The notes beneath the pieces are model-generated. The model was not told where the DNA came from and made no database searches. It saw nothing but the letters and a program-made list of their open reading frames with translations. Shown piece after piece: positions 1-11,480 of a stretch of 64,000 bases of DNA (positions are counted from its first letter, which is position 1; each line of letters starts with the position of its first letter). The position numbers and the translations under genes are program-made. This DNA is from Pseudevernia furfuracea (Eukaryota; Ascomycota; Lecanoromycetes; Lecanorales; Parmeliaceae): NCBI GenBank assembly GCA_022315425.1, contig JAIUPT010000036.1, positions 124,001 to 188,000 on the forward strand, in the 5' to 3' direction.

Positions 1-569
1 CGTCTTATAGTGATGAATATGGAAACACAATTCTTCATGTAAGCATTCATAAAATACTTGATCGTTTTGCATCGCCGACTCTGGATTTTGAGGCCCTACT
101 TTAGGTTGATTGTGCTCCTCGGGCCCAATTTCCTCCGATTTCCGTATCAGCTTAGAAATATTGCTGAGCTTGTGATTGATGCTGGCGTGCAGGTTCACGC
201 GGCCTCTCAAAATCTTGCTCTTAATAGCCATTAAATCTGCTTTGATCCTCCGTGGTGAGTTTTCTAGATCCTTGAGCTCTTTAGAAAAAAACATATTCAC
301 GGTCGTCTTAAGGGGCGGAACCAGATGGACGACCAAACGGAGTCCCTCCACTATCTTCGAAGTGGCAGCGAATATCGCAGTACAATCTCCACAGCCAGCC
401 AACTCCTTTCCGTTGTATGAGACAATCGGAGAACTTTCGGACGATCAAGCCTCAGAAATGCTCCTCGTTGTACCAATGCACATAAGTGGTTGTTATAAAA
501 AGGGCAGGAAAGCCGCTCTTGCTTTTTCGCGCCGTTGCCCACAGCTTCTGAAGTGCAAGTGTTTCCTGC

Positions 570-2185
570 ATGGTTAGCGTGTTCAAACCTAATCTGCTTT
601 TAGAGCTCGGTTATGGGCAGCTTGAGGAAGCCATAGCGTACCGCTCGCTTGCCCAAATGAACCGCATTTTTTTAAGAAGAAGGAAAGTGAGGCACATGAT
701 TTCGAAGGACTTTCTGATGGGAGGCTCTCGCCTGTGGAGCTGGCGATTGGTTGGCCAAGCGGACTACACAGTCTACTAGACGTCGGTTTCAGTGCAGATG
801 CCGCTTGTACGCTCTCCATCCATATGGACGACCTAAGGTCGACCGAGATAATTTTCGCGGCCGAAAGCTTCCCCCGAGCTGAACGGGCATGGACTAACGC
901 GCTGAGAGAATCGAATGAATCGAGCCAGCAGATCGAAGAAGTTGTGGTCCAGGCCCTTGCACGACGTCGACAGGCTCTTGCAGAGCTCGCCATCAAATAA
1001 TTACCGGGAAAAGTGGTAGCTCAGGTTAGGACTATTGAACGAGACAGCCCTGGATGTAGCGGCGTCTGGAGTCTATCGAGAGTTGAAGAAGAAAACATGC
1101 CACAAAGTCTAAATCCGGCCTCATTATATCTCGCTGATGATTATTCGATCTATTCATCCGTTTATGAGATTGTTTTTCCCAGTCGAACACTACTCCATTC
1201 TCTTTACACGAATGGATTCGAGTCTGTAGATACCTCGAACAGATGGGGTCGCACTTCGCTTCTTCTGACATATTTTAAGTGCTCGAGATGGTTTTGGATT
1301 AGGGAGGGAGTATTGTCAGTTTGTTGGTTTCTCGATAAGGGAGCGTGTTCGGAATTCTTTTGTCGCGACTCGTATTCAAACGTGCCCTTTTACGTTGCAA
1401 TAAGCTACGCGGCTGATATCAGGGACGATTTACAAGATTCGTCTGAAGACTTCATACACTTGATTCAACGTTCAGCTTCGCTCTGCAATTCACTTTGCCC
1501 GGACGCCTGTCAATGCTACTGCTCATCTGCAGGATGTCTTTCGGTTTACAAGTTCTGGAGTTGTGATGCTCTCAGATCTCCACACGAAGGTTGCGCATCG
1601 ATGGCCAGCGACACTCTGTTCAAGGCTTTGGATAGGTGGCTTTGCCTCTGCGGCATCGATGAAGCTCAGTCTGAAGCATGTTACGACGAAGTATTTCGGC
1701 TCGAACTCTTCAATCGGCTTGGCTTGGCGCACACTTGTTGTGGGCACCGTTGGGAGTACCAATGGGGATTCCATAGATCATCCATGGACGAAAAGGATCG
1801 AAAGCAGCTACAGGAAGAAGATTCAGAGCTGAAAGAACAGCTAGATCTTATCCTTCAAGGGTACCAGATTCGTTACAAAAAGCATGCTGGTGGTTTGAGC
1901 GATTTCTGGAAAAGTTGTATGCAGGACTTAGATGGGATTCTGCCAGAGCTTACACTAAAAGAACGCTGTAGATATCGCTGTCTCTCCTTCTGGCAGTACG
2001 ACATTTACGAGCATTCCACAGAATATTTGGAGAAGGAAAGAGAGATGCATGATATGAAGATGGCAAAGGAAGCGGAGGCGCTTGCCAAGAGAAATTATTT
2101 CGGACTCGACTTCATCGATGTCATTCGTCAACACTTCGCAGACTCCTTTGATCCGGGGTCATCTGATCCAGCAGGGAACTCTTAG
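570..2185 (+). pseudogene. Broken ankyrin-type protein gene of Pezizomycotina
   Basis: The reading carries hallmarks of a large ascomycete family with degenerate ankyrin repeats: an N-terminal block (LLLELGYGQLEEAIAYRSLA, from 570), then GWPSGLHSLLDVGFSADAAC, an ankyrin-like stretch (GFESVDTSNRWGRTSLLL), the Cys-rich motif DACQCYCSSAGC and the C-terminal RLELFNRLGLAHTCCGH. Two lesions interrupt it. The frame shifts between 570-660 and 690 onward, close to a T7 run at 665-673, and an in-frame TAA lies at 998-1000 between LAELAIK and LPGKVVAQ. A CAA codon there would restore the frame, so the stop fits a C-to-T change at CpA. No GT-AG intron removes it. Function of the family is unknown. The 390-codon piece 1013-2185 could still be translated from an internal start. 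Real gene decay or assembly error cannot be told apart here. Confidence 0.7.
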
Positions 2186-3138
2186 GCAGCATGAAAGCCC
2201 CAAGTATAGTTTGTTCTGAAAGCCCCCTAGGTCACCGCCGGAAATGATCCGATACTGGGAGTCGCAGGGAAAGGGAGGCGGCATGATGCAGGATTCGGCT
2301 ATCAACAGGGCCTTTTGGCGGTACAATGCAGCCAAAATTCAAGTCGGACAACACTGATGTGATCCATGTCATTAGGCCTGAAGAAAAGTAACAGCATTCC
2401 CAGTATTCTCCCGCTCGCGAGCCTCGTCCGTGAACATCAAATTATCATCACAACATGGAAACCCAACCCTCAATCGACAACTAAGCCTTCATTTCTGAAG
2501 ACGTAGTCACCCTATCAGCCTCGCCAAGCGCTCGTAGCCTCTAGATCCAACATGTCTACCCCTTGAGGACCTCAAGCGACGTATCTCGGGACAACTCCAG
2601 AGTGAAATTTCAGTCCGTCACGCACTGTTTTGCCCTAGTTCGTAATCGTTTAAAATGGAAACAAAAGGTCGAGAACCAACATAATAGTAGTAGTACTCGT
2701 CTGCGAGAAGAGTTAGGTCTGGCGGCGTACTGTCACCCCTTTACACACCACTCCTGTAACTATCTTCGAGGCGACCTAACGGGGCTAGAGTATGCGAAAT
2801 AGCACGATGACACGCGCAAGCTTTTCTAAAGGGCTTGGATGTCTTGGGAAGAAGAGGGGGTGATGTGTGGTTAGAGTGATGCAGGATACATGTGCCGCTC
2901 ACCGAATATCACCCCAACTCGTTGTGGCAGCCCTCCAAATTCTGGGCGGAAACTTCCGTCCTCGTTCTTTTACCGCCAAGACTCGTCAACATCTTATTCG
3001 CTTCTCATGCACCCAACATCTACAACCAGTCCTCTACCCCATCTTTCCCATTTCAGACAAACAACAATGGCACGGTAGCACACACTTCAAAACCCGCCAC
3101 ACACGACATTCCACCCCCGCACCTCCACCAACCAAACC
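2186..3138. other. Intergenic region upstream of the Sap18 gene
   Basis: No convincing coding sequence. The last 300 bases before the poly(A) tract are rich in C and A on the + strand, as expected for a 5' leader of the next gene. Confidence 0.5.

Positions 3139-3161
<23 letters not shown>
3139..3161 (+). repeat. A-tract (23 A) abutting a start codon
   Basis: Twenty-three consecutive A residues run directly into the ATG of the Sap18 gene at 3162, so the predicted mRNA has an oligo(A) leader immediately before its start codon. The length may vary or be misassembled. Confidence 0.85.
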
Positions 3162-3169
<8 letters not shown>

Positions 3170-4193
3170 GCAAACCGGCCCCGGCGGAAAAGTGGACCGC
3201 CAAACCACCACCCCCTTCCACCTCAAGCTCTTCTACCGCACCGGATCCTTCCACAGGTACCTTCCCCTCCTTCCCCTCCCCTTCCTCCCCCCCCCTTCTT
3301 CACACACCGACCTTCCTAACCCCTTCCCCCCCTTTACTTTCCCCCCAGCCTAACCGACTTCCCCACCTCCTCGCCCCAAACCCCGACCCACCTCCCGCCG
3401 CACCTCCAGATCTACACCTGGCCCACCTGCACCCTGCGCGAGCTCTCGCACCTCCTCGTCACCGCCCTGCCGGCCCTGCTCCCGCACCCCGCCGTCGGCA
3501 CCCGCCTCGCCTACCGCCTCGTCTACCCCGACACGCACGGGCCGTCGGGCGGGCACCCCTCGGCGGCGGCGGCGGCGCCGGGCCGCTATCTGAGCAAGGA
3601 GTTGGGGGACGTGGTGGTGGGGGATGGGGGCCCGGGCTCGGGGTCTGAAACCGAGAAGGGCGGACGAGGAGGAGGAGGAGAGGAGGACAGAGAAGGAGAA
3701 AGAGAAGGAGAAGGCACGGGGCGAAAGGGAGAAGCATCAGCATCAGCAGCGGTAATCCCGTCCGGGAGTCCCATGGGCGGCCGGCTGGGCGGAGAGCCGG
3801 AGAAGACGCTGCAGGAGGCGCGGTTCGTGATTGGGGATTTCATCTCGTGTGCGATTTTCGCGCCGGGGGCGGACGGGAGTGTGGCGGGGGGCCCGCAGCA
3901 GCACCATTACCATCATCAGCATCATCATGGTGGGATGAGGGGGAGGGGGGGGGAGAGGGGGGGAGTTTCTTGGCGGCGGTGGGGGTGGAGGCGGGAGAGG
4001 GTATGGGGGGTTTGGAGGGGGGGAGAGTAATGGGGGGTTCAGGGGGAGGGGGAGGGGAGGGGGGTTTGGTGGGGGGTTTAATGGGGTGGGGAGGGTTGGG
4101 GATGGTGGGGTGCCGTTGGGGGAGTGGAGGAGGGGGGAGAGGGTGCCGGAAGGGAGGGGAGGGTATGGGAGGGGGAGGGGGAGGGGGTATTGA
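3162..4193 (+). CDS. sap18: Sap18-like subunit of the Sin3 histone deacetylase complex (frameshifted in assembly)
   Basis: Exon 1 (3162-3256) encodes TPFHLKLFYRTGSFH; a 92-base intron ends at 3348 and exon 2 continues LTDF...LPPHLQIYTWPTCTLRELSHLL, the Sap18 family core. The later block EKTLQEARFVIGDFISCAIF is the conserved C-terminal half of the fold. An acidic/Gly linker (about 3600-3770) separates the two halves, a fungal insertion. The frame in use stops at 4030, but the next frame continues from about 3960 to a TGA at 4191-4193 with RG/RGG-rich sequence (GGFRGRGRGGFGGGFNG, then VPLGEWRRGERVPEGRGGYG), so a one-base indel in the G runs at 3939-3963 is likely. Sap18 proteins link Sin3-HDAC to chromatin and to RNA-processing factors; an RGG tail would suit RNA contact (inference). 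The gene is probably intact in the organism. Confidence 0.85.
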
Positions 4194-4320
4194 GTGGGAG
4201 GGTGTTGTGGGGAAGGAACGGTATTGTCATGTAGCATTCTCGGCTCTGGCGATGATAGCTACATCTTCATATTCAGAGACATGGTTGAAAACGCAATGGA
4301 TATCATGTATCCCGTTGATG

Positions 4321-5424
4321 CTATTCTACATTAGGTCTTTCCAACACCGGCAGATCCTCAGTGATCATCATCGCGTCCGGCCCAACCTCCTTCTCCTGCT
4401 CTCCCCTCACAATCCTCTCCACCGTTGTCTCCAAATCCTCGTCCGTCGGTAGCCCCAGCAACTCATTGTCCAATTTCCTACCCTCGGCGAAATCATATTT
4501 CCCCCCGCTATAACTCGCCCCCATAATCGCATGCCCAACGCCACTCCAATCGCCCTTCTCCAACATCTCTTTGCCAAGCCTACTTTCATCTTCGCATGTC
4601 CTATGCTCCACCTTCCATTTCTGATGTGTGACTGCCTGCAGGGCGGACAGGATCTGGTTCTGGGTGGTACGGAAGGAATTGATGAAGACGTATCTGTTCG
4701 CTGTTTCGGCGGGTTTGTCAAGGATAGCGACGGTGGCGAGGCCGGTGGTGGCCAAGAGGGTGAAATTCGTAGGGGTGGTGCCGGAGTCGCATATAGTGGC
4801 GGTTTTCGACTCGAGGTCGAAGCCGATGAAGCCGTCCTCCAGGCCCCTAATACAGGTAATCCATGTCAGGAAATACAAAAAAGTGTTCACGGCAGATTCA
4901 GCATACCAGTCAAAGAACGCCCCAACCACCAACCCCGTCCACGTCAGCCCTTGCTCCTCTTTACTCTCCATGTACTTCCTTACCTCCACCTTGCCCTTGT
5001 AAACCTCTGCCAACGGCTCCGTCGTCTGCAACTCGGGCACATTCGTGCCGAACTCACTCAATATAATCCTCTTCACCCCCGCCTTTATCGCCGCATCGAT
5101 AATCGTCTTATGCGTAGCGACTTCAGTGATAGGAGCCATGTTGACGATTGCATCTTGATCTTTGAAAGTGGCGACCAGGTCGTCGAAGGGATAGGAGTCG
5201 GAGACGCGGTGAATTTTGATGTGGGGTGGGAAGGTAGTTTTGGAAGAGGAGCGGGAGAGGATTTCGATGTCGCCTGCGAAGCGAGGGTTGGAGTCGAGGG
5301 CTGAGAGGATGGAAGGACCGACGTTACCGGAGGCCTAAAGGGGGTTATTAGGAAAGGTCCAAATGGGTGGAGAGGTGGCGCTGTTTACCCCGATGATGAT
5401 GATGTTTTTGAGGATTGATGCCAT
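4321..5424 (-). CDS. NmrA-like NAD(P)-binding reductase (isoflavone-reductase type)
   Basis: Two exons, complement(4321-5334, 5389-5424), give about 349 residues. Exon 1 is only 12 codons (MASILKNIIIIG); the 54-base intron interrupts the dinucleotide-binding motif, which reads IIIIGASGNVG after splicing. Next come a beta strand and basic residues (EIEILSRSS-type) that suit NADP(H), DAIVNMAPI at the end of the Rossmann half, and KRIILSEFGTN, the family's usual segment after strand 5. Such proteins are atypical short-chain reductases acting on aromatic or phenylpropanoid substrates, or redox sensors like NmrA. The catalytic Lys of plant members is not certain here, so a specific reaction cannot be named. 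Its 3' end faces the Sap18 gene at 128 bases (convergent). Confidence 0.88.
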
Positions 5425-7009
5425 TTCTGGGGTTTGGGTTGATCGGCCGCGTTGAATGGGAAATCAAATCAGGAGTCCTCAAGACGCTCAACTCAGGAAA
5501 GAAAGTAAAAGAGATGGGATGGCCTAGGTAAGTGCGAAACATAGGAGATGGCTCAGTCTGCTTGCACAAGATTGAGGACGAGGACGAATTCCCAGAGCAT
5601 TTCAGCAGACAAACATATAAAGAGAGAAATTGCAGGCTGCAAGATCAGTCATAGTGCTGGAATTTGGAGAGGTTGCATCGTATAATCGTATTCAGTCTTG
5701 AGTCACTACCTGGTTACCTTAGTATTTACACGGGGGGCAAGACGGGATGTATTTAGTCCCAAGTAGCTCTTTCGGTAGTGTGGGATTATGGGATATCTGC
5801 AAGATAGCAGGCACCAGCAGCAAGGTTCCAGCGTTTGACACTTTCAAGCTGTCGGTAACATGCTAACATGCTAACAATGATCACCAAGGTGGTGAAGTAA
5901 AGTAATAAGTCTCTACTCTTCTAGGGGGTTGAGTGCAAGGCTTCAAGCTTCAAGGGAACAAGGGACAATACAGTATAATGATTAATGAATGCAGGGAGAA
6001 AGGGCCGAGCCGGGATTGTCCTCTGATTGGATCGAAAAGCGCGATAGCCGACCTTCTCCAAAAGCCTGGAAATTGAAAAGTGGAAAAAGAGATGTGCCAT
6101 CATCACTCCGCTAGCTATCATCCAGACATATACTTCTCAGCATAATTCGAAGATGTGGAGAGCAGTATAATATTAAGATCGAGAATCGAGGCATCAAGTC
6201 CGTCTCGGTCGAACTCGATCTCGGAGGCACCCCTCTCAGCGACATCCGTCCAAGCAACCTTGCAGGCTACTCTCCTACAGGCCATCCGTCAGCTTCATCG
6301 CTGCAGGCTCACAGCTCGTTGACACATTAACTGAGATTTTTTGGGCGCACCAATCGACTCGACAACTCCTTCTTTGGTGAGATGATCCGCGGTAGGGGCA
6401 CGGTGTCTCCAACACCAACATGCGCTTCTTACAAGCGCTCATGGGTCGTCTCGGATCGACTTGACTGGTATACCGTACGGCAGGCGGGGGAAAACATGTA
6501 ACGGCCGGGGATGTCTCCTGCTTGGCGCTCCCTATGCTGGGTGAGGCTAAATGTAGCTCTAGACATTTACTAGAAAGCGATGTACTCGATCGGAGGGCGC
6601 GGCTCGGAAATAAGGAGATGGGACTGCTTTCCCCTGGAGAATGATGGGAAGCTCGCTCTTCGTAATCATGTGTGCTTGTTGATACCATGTGATGCCATAA
6701 GATGTGCTCTGTTGGCCCTACTGTTCGGAATTCGATCAGGGGGCATATGGGAATCAAGCAGTTGTTCGACTCGAATCGAGGGCAATGAAGATGAAAGGCG
6801 TTTGGCTCGCAACTGAATTAGATATCAAGATGGCAATCTTGAGGCCACGGCAAGTGGATGGTTTTATTCCCTATCTATCCCCAGTCCTCCGAGCATCTCT
6901 TGCTGGCTCTTTGATGTCTGTGATAGGTATTCGTCTCCCATACCGTATGACCTGATGGTCTAAAAAACCGCGTCCTTTGACAGCAGCTGAACTCACTACA
7001 CCACAATTT
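5425..7009. other. Intergenic region
   Basis: About 1.6 kb without a convincing gene. It contains a short direct repeat of ACATGCTA near 5858-5876. Open frames at 6275-6757 (-) and 6580-6955 (+) overlap one another and show no recognisable motif. Confidence 0.5.
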
Positions 7010-7629
7010 CTAAGCACTCTCAGGTTCCCTATTCTGCGCCGGTGGCTGAGGGTAATCCTCCCCCTTATCACCTCTCGTCCCCGCAAGATTCCCCTCTTCT
7101 TTCTCCAGTGCTCTCTCTTTTGGTTGCGTGTCTGTATCGACCATTTGGTTGCTGCTTCCCACACTCGCCCCTACACCCGCCAATCCGCCTCTATCTTTCT
7201 TGCTATCATGCCTCAGCTCATTGCTCGTCTGTCCTTGACCAGGGTGTCCCGAGCCTGTGTGCACATCACCAGAGGTAGCTCCGCCCAGGGTTGAGGACGC
7301 GGTCGTCTTGGTGGATTCTTTCCCGTGATCACGCTCGACCGAAGAGTTGTCAGCCTGGCCTGGCACTTCGGACGTAGCGTTGGATTTGAAGGTGCGGTCG
7401 GCGGGTGCAGAGCCTGGAGGAAGTGTTTTGGCGCTGAATTCTGGTGCGGCATCGTTGCCGACTAGGACGCCAGGCTTATGCTGTAGAGGTTGTCAGGGAT
7501 GAGGTGAACAATAGCTATGAGCCAAGGGTATCAAACCTTTGGCTCACTCATTGGCTCATCGCGTGGGATGTGAGAGCCGAATTCGCCCGGCTGATTGCTG
7601 ACCGCATCGGCGTTGCGTGAGGCGGACAT
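7010..7629 (-). CDS. Small hydrophilic stress-type protein of filamentous fungi
   Basis: Two exons, complement(7010-7480, 7537-7629), give 187 residues. Exon 1 is MSASRNADAVSNQPGEFGSH...PMSEPK; after a 56-base intron the protein continues HKPGVLVGNDAAPEFSAK and TLPPGSAPADRTFKSNATSE. The frame is kept in phase 0. The sequence is almost wholly hydrophilic and rich in Gly, Ser, Thr, Asp, Lys and Gln, with no membrane segment or signal peptide and no enzyme motif. I recognise the TLPPGSAP-type segment as shared by small proteins of other ascomycetes, often described as stress- or conidiation-related, but their function is not established. Composition resembles LEA-like disordered proteins; that comparison is inference. 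Confidence 0.7.
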
Positions 7630-8452
7630 GATCTGTGGTGAGTAGGTAAGAGATGTGATATTGGATGTTGCTTCGAGATTTTGCAGGTTAGGTTGAGTGG
7701 CGAGGGATAAGTTAGGATAATTTGGTTGAGAGACAGCTAGCAAAGTACTCGATGAAGAAAGAAGTTGAGTGAATTATGATGTCGTGTGAGTGTTTGCTAC
7801 ACGTCATATTCCCTTGAAAAATAATTACATCATTGCCATTGACGACGCTAACCCATATTGAGCCCTAGCTCGCCTAGCTCAAACTTGTAAGCTCAGCCTT
7901 AAATTCAGGAACGATTGATTTCCTTGAGCGCAGAATCGTACCTATTTCTCTTTCATTCTTCCCATCCACATATCTTTCGACATATCTTTCGCGATCTCTC
8001 TTATTATTTATTATTGTAATCATTATAATCATCGCAAGTCGCAGTCGTCAATGCACTTTACTCGCCCCATTATCGTCATTCAACCAAGTGCTGCATCGTG
8101 GCATCGTGCATATTTCACAGATCTTGCCACGTTGTCTTGCGAATGTAACCATTTCGCGTTAGATGGCATCTATCTTCCGTTTCACATCCTTCTATCACAT
8201 CTTCTAATGTCAGGCACCCGAAGATGGGCTGCCTCGATATATCCAAACAATTCTCCCATCCAAGCGGCTATCTTGTTGTTTGCAGAAGCTTCAATGATCG
8301 AGCATCGCTTGGCGCTTACCCCTGTCGCATGCCCACGCCTGTCGCGTTGTTTCAGATTTCAGATGGTGCCTAAACCGCTTATGCCATGTGCCTGCTTCAT
8401 GACGCTATTATCGCTTTGTTTGTCTCAGGCATAAGCGTATGCGATGCTCTTG
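7630..8452. other. Intergenic, putative divergent promoter region
   Basis: Separates a minus-strand gene (start 7629) from a plus-strand gene (start 8608). It is AT-rich with a near-duplicated CATATCTTTCG around 7968-7990. No coding sequence seen. Confidence 0.4.
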
Positions 8453-8460
8453 TATATAAA
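8453..8460 (+). promoter_or_regulatory. Putative TATA box
   Basis: TATATAAA lies about 150 bases before the ATG at 8608. The stretch between is a plausible leader and contains a direct repeat of TATAATCTCACAC (about 8552 and 8571). Assigned by motif and position only. Confidence 0.35.
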
Positions 8461-8607
8461 TCATGCCTGTTCCAGCTGCCAAAAAATAAGTCAGAGACCA
8501 TCAGTCAACAATCATTTACCCTTCAAGAAAGCCAAACTCTGTCTTTAAAACACTATAATCTCACACACATTATAATCTCACACTAACATTTGAACATCCT
8601 CTCTGCC

Positions 8608-8820
8608 ATGCCTAAAATCGCGTTCCAAGAGCCCTCCTACGACATCCGAGCCCCCCGATCCGCCCGCCGAAAGTCCCACGACTGGGAACGAGAAGTGCGC
8701 CGACAGAACCTCATGGGCTCCGTCTCCAGCTGGCTCAAACAGCACACGGCTCCGAAAAGGTCGAAGAGAAGATCCTCCGCCGCCAGACGAGACCTAGTAC
8801 ATTTCTGCCACGAGTTCTAA
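8608..8820 (+). CDS. Small basic hypothetical protein
   Basis: A 70-codon single-exon frame starting MPKIAFQEPSYDIRAPRSAR. It is strongly basic (many Arg/Lys), with a central amphipathic segment (NLMGSVSSWLKQH) and a KRSKRR cluster that could act as a nuclear signal. No family recognised. Support comes from a TATA-like box, a clean leader, and codon use typical of expressed genes here (C-ending codons). It could also be the first exon of a longer gene, since a GT-rich stretch follows. Confidence 0.45.
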   Translation: MPKIAFQEPSYDIRAPRSARRKSHDWEREVRRQNLMGSVSSWLKQHTAPKRSKRRSSAARRDLVHFCHEF

Positions 8821-11043
8821 GTCGACATCGACGTTTTGTGCGTTGAGGGTGATCGATCGACCGTCCGCGAGCAATAGAATAACATCGAGGAAGTTCATGC
8901 ATGACCAGTGCTGGATGCTGAATGGAAGCCGACGCAACTTTTTCGAGCCGGTCTCGAAAGATGGGTCCGCTTTTGGGCGGGCCGAGGATGAGCGTATGAG
9001 TGTATGAGACAAAATCAACGGATCTTGGCCCGTTGCTGGTATGCGACGGCCGCACCACCCATAAAACGAGTCTGAACGGGACAAGAACACGGCTGATTGG
9101 GGACATTATAATGGGAGTGAAGGATTAGGACTGGAAGGGGCTTTTCGAGACAGATCAGATCCTATCAGCATAGTGGACAATTGGGTGGGTCGCTTCAACA
9201 GGACGGGAAGCGGTGTGATGGTGTAGGAAAAAATCTGTACCATAACCTGTAACAACAAACCAAAGCACAGAAATTGTTCTTACTCTAGACAATGGATAAT
9301 GGCTGTCACACCCGTCTGACCGAATGTCTCCACCAACCACTGCCTTATCGACCATTCTCCTATGACGTGAAGCTGCACAAGCGCCTCAAGTCTCACCGCC
9401 ATGCCAAACAATGCATGTCTCAAATCCAGCATGGCCGAACACAGACCCCGTGGAGTACCACGTCCGGCGGGCCGAAAAGGCACACATCCATTATCTAGCC
9501 CCCTTCTTCCCTTCTCCCCGCTTCTCTTACTCACCTCCTCGATCCCCTCCGTCGCACCATTCTCATGTTTCCCACGGAAGGGACCCCATCCTCCCTCACG
9601 GCAAGGGGGCCCGAGAAAACGCTTGTCTAATCACCACCAATGCACTCACTCACTCACTCACCACGCACACCACCACCACCTCTTCCATCCCAGCCACACA
9701 CACACATTTCAACCCGCAAATCTCCGAAACTTCCCACCCCCGTTCCCCCTCAGCCACCAAAAACCTCCCTGGCGCAGATATCTCACAGTTGCACAACCCC
9801 GCATCAACCAGCAAACCAATCCCCTCGGCGCCAGTCACCGATTCAAATACCCTACCAATCCAATCTCCTCTCCAAGCCATTCCAACGCACACCTTCCCCG
9901 AAACCCCCCGTTGCGGTAGGTACCGATCTCAGACCCCCAGTGACCAACCTTAAGGGACCTGTGCGCCAACTCTAGCGACGCTGCCCTGCCTGCCGGTATG
10001 AGTTCGCGCTACCTACCTACCTAGCTACCTTACCTATCCATCTGTTCGAGAGGGTGAGGAAGTAAAGCACAAGGATCCGAAACTGCAAGCCTGCTATGTA
10101 TGTAATGTAGTAGAGGAAGCGGCACCAGCACGGACGTCCTCCCGCGGGGTATGTCCAGCGAACTTGGCCGCCCCCGCCAGCCAGCAAAAGAGTAAGGTAG
10201 AGGAGATTGGGGAAAGAAGGGGGAGGGAGGGGGAAGGGAGGGGGGAATAAGGCCACTTTTCCAGCTCCCGGACACCTTTTGAAAGGATCGTTGAGTCCAA
10301 ACCCAGATAATGGAGCAAGAACGCACCCAACCAGTCAGTCAGTGAGTGAGTGGCCTTTCCCTTATTCTGCGGTGAGCTGTGAATCCAGCAGGGCTCGTTT
10401 CGGATGGGCTGGGCTGGGCTGGGGGATTTCCCGAGACTGGTCGGTTATCTGGCTTTGTTTCCACTCGGCGAAAGAGAGGCCTTTGCTTGCGCCGATTCCT
10501 TTTTGCAACACCCACCGTTGGCGCCGTGTCGGGTTTGTTATGTTATTGCTTGCTTGCTTGCTTGCGGCAAAAAACGGCGTGAAGCGTCGTTTCCGGGTAC
10601 GGAGCGATAAAAGGTGGTTGTTGGAGGAGGAGGATGATGATGATGATGCTGATGATGATGATGATGCTGATGATGATGATGAGAGGCAGGGGAGAGAGAC
10701 ACGCGTCACGGACGGTCAGAATGGAAGCGGTGATTCGAGGTTTCTCAAAACCCGGCTGCACACCAACTACCTACGCAGAGGAGGAGGAACGGGGAAGGCA
10801 GAAGAGCGAAAAGGGAGGAGTTTTGATGAGTCGAGCCGTCGTTTTCGAAGAGACCTGATCGCAAGTTTGAAAGCTGAAAATACGCACTGTTGTTTATTGG
10901 CTGGCTGGCTGGGACGGAGTTTTCTTAGTTGTAGCTCACGGGTACAAGAACAGGATCTCACCCATCGCAGGGCGGTCTGAGCTAGTGGATACCGTACCGT
11001 AGAAAGTAAGGTATTCGATCTTGCAAGTATTGCAAGTATCTAT
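8821..11043. other. Intergenic, low-complexity rich
   Basis: More than 2 kb with Pro/Ser/Thr-rich open frames that overlap in three frames, as expected from C-rich DNA rather than from genes. Contains (CACT)n near 9643-9662, (CTAC)n near 10010-10032, (TTGC)n near 10546-10565, and the GAT tract listed separately. Part may be long 5' leader or promoter sequence. Confidence 0.4.
10632..10683. repeat. GAT/GCT trinucleotide repeat
   Basis: Imperfect (GAT)n microsatellite with two interspersed GCT units. It opens poly-Asp and poly-Met type frames in several registers, which explains the open frames around it. Confidence 0.85.
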
Positions 11044-11046
11044 CTA

Positions 11047-11468
11047 CTTGGGTCTTTCGTGTTGGATTTGCGGTTGTGGAGGGGATGCCATATCTAGTCC
11101 TCCATTGGTGTCACGATAGTCGGAGAAGGGGGCGTCTAGGTAGGAGCGCCCTAAAGGAGAGCCGTGGATGCTCATAATCTTCACGGCTTCCATTTTTATC
11201 CCGGAACAGGGCTCAAGTGGGACGGTGGAGGAGGTCCAGCTTGATGGGTGCGCATGATTCGATCGTCCGATACGCGCAGCTAATTCTAATACTGTAACTT
11301 CAAAAGCTGCGGCAACTGACCTTGGACGCACAGAGACAAGAGACTGGTTTGGTTACGCGTCGCATACAAGGCGTGTACTTGCTCGATTTGGTGAAGCGCG
11401 AGGACAAAAAGCGCACCATCTTCAATCGCCTGATGGAATGATGCCTGAGACGGGGCAGCAAGAGTCAT
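11047..11468 (-). other. Possible small gene or fragment, unassigned
   Basis: Two overlapping minus-strand frames: 11468-11286 (MTLAAPSQASFHQAIEDGAL...) and 11331-11047 (...LELAARIGRSNHAHPSSW...). They could be one short protein joined by a frameshift, but the only splice pair near the overlap would leave an intron under 30 bases, too short. No family recognised. Confidence 0.2.
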
Positions 11469-11480
11469 ATATCAGTTACT

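Noticed and set aside
3743..4237. Minus-strand Pro-rich frame opposite Sap18
   Set aside because: It is the mirror of the G-rich RGG-coding sequence and of the poly-Glu/Gly linker.
6275..6757. 160-codon minus-strand frame
   Set aside because: No motif, overlaps open frames on the other strand, lacks supporting splice or leader signals.
9401..9975. Overlapping 110-180 codon Pro/Ser/Thr-rich open frames
   Set aside because: Three frames are open at once over C-rich, repeat-rich DNA; none has a motif, so they are compositional.
10207..10980. 257-codon plus-strand frame
   Set aside because: Stays open because of a GA-rich stretch and the GAT microsatellite; no domain, and poor codon bias.
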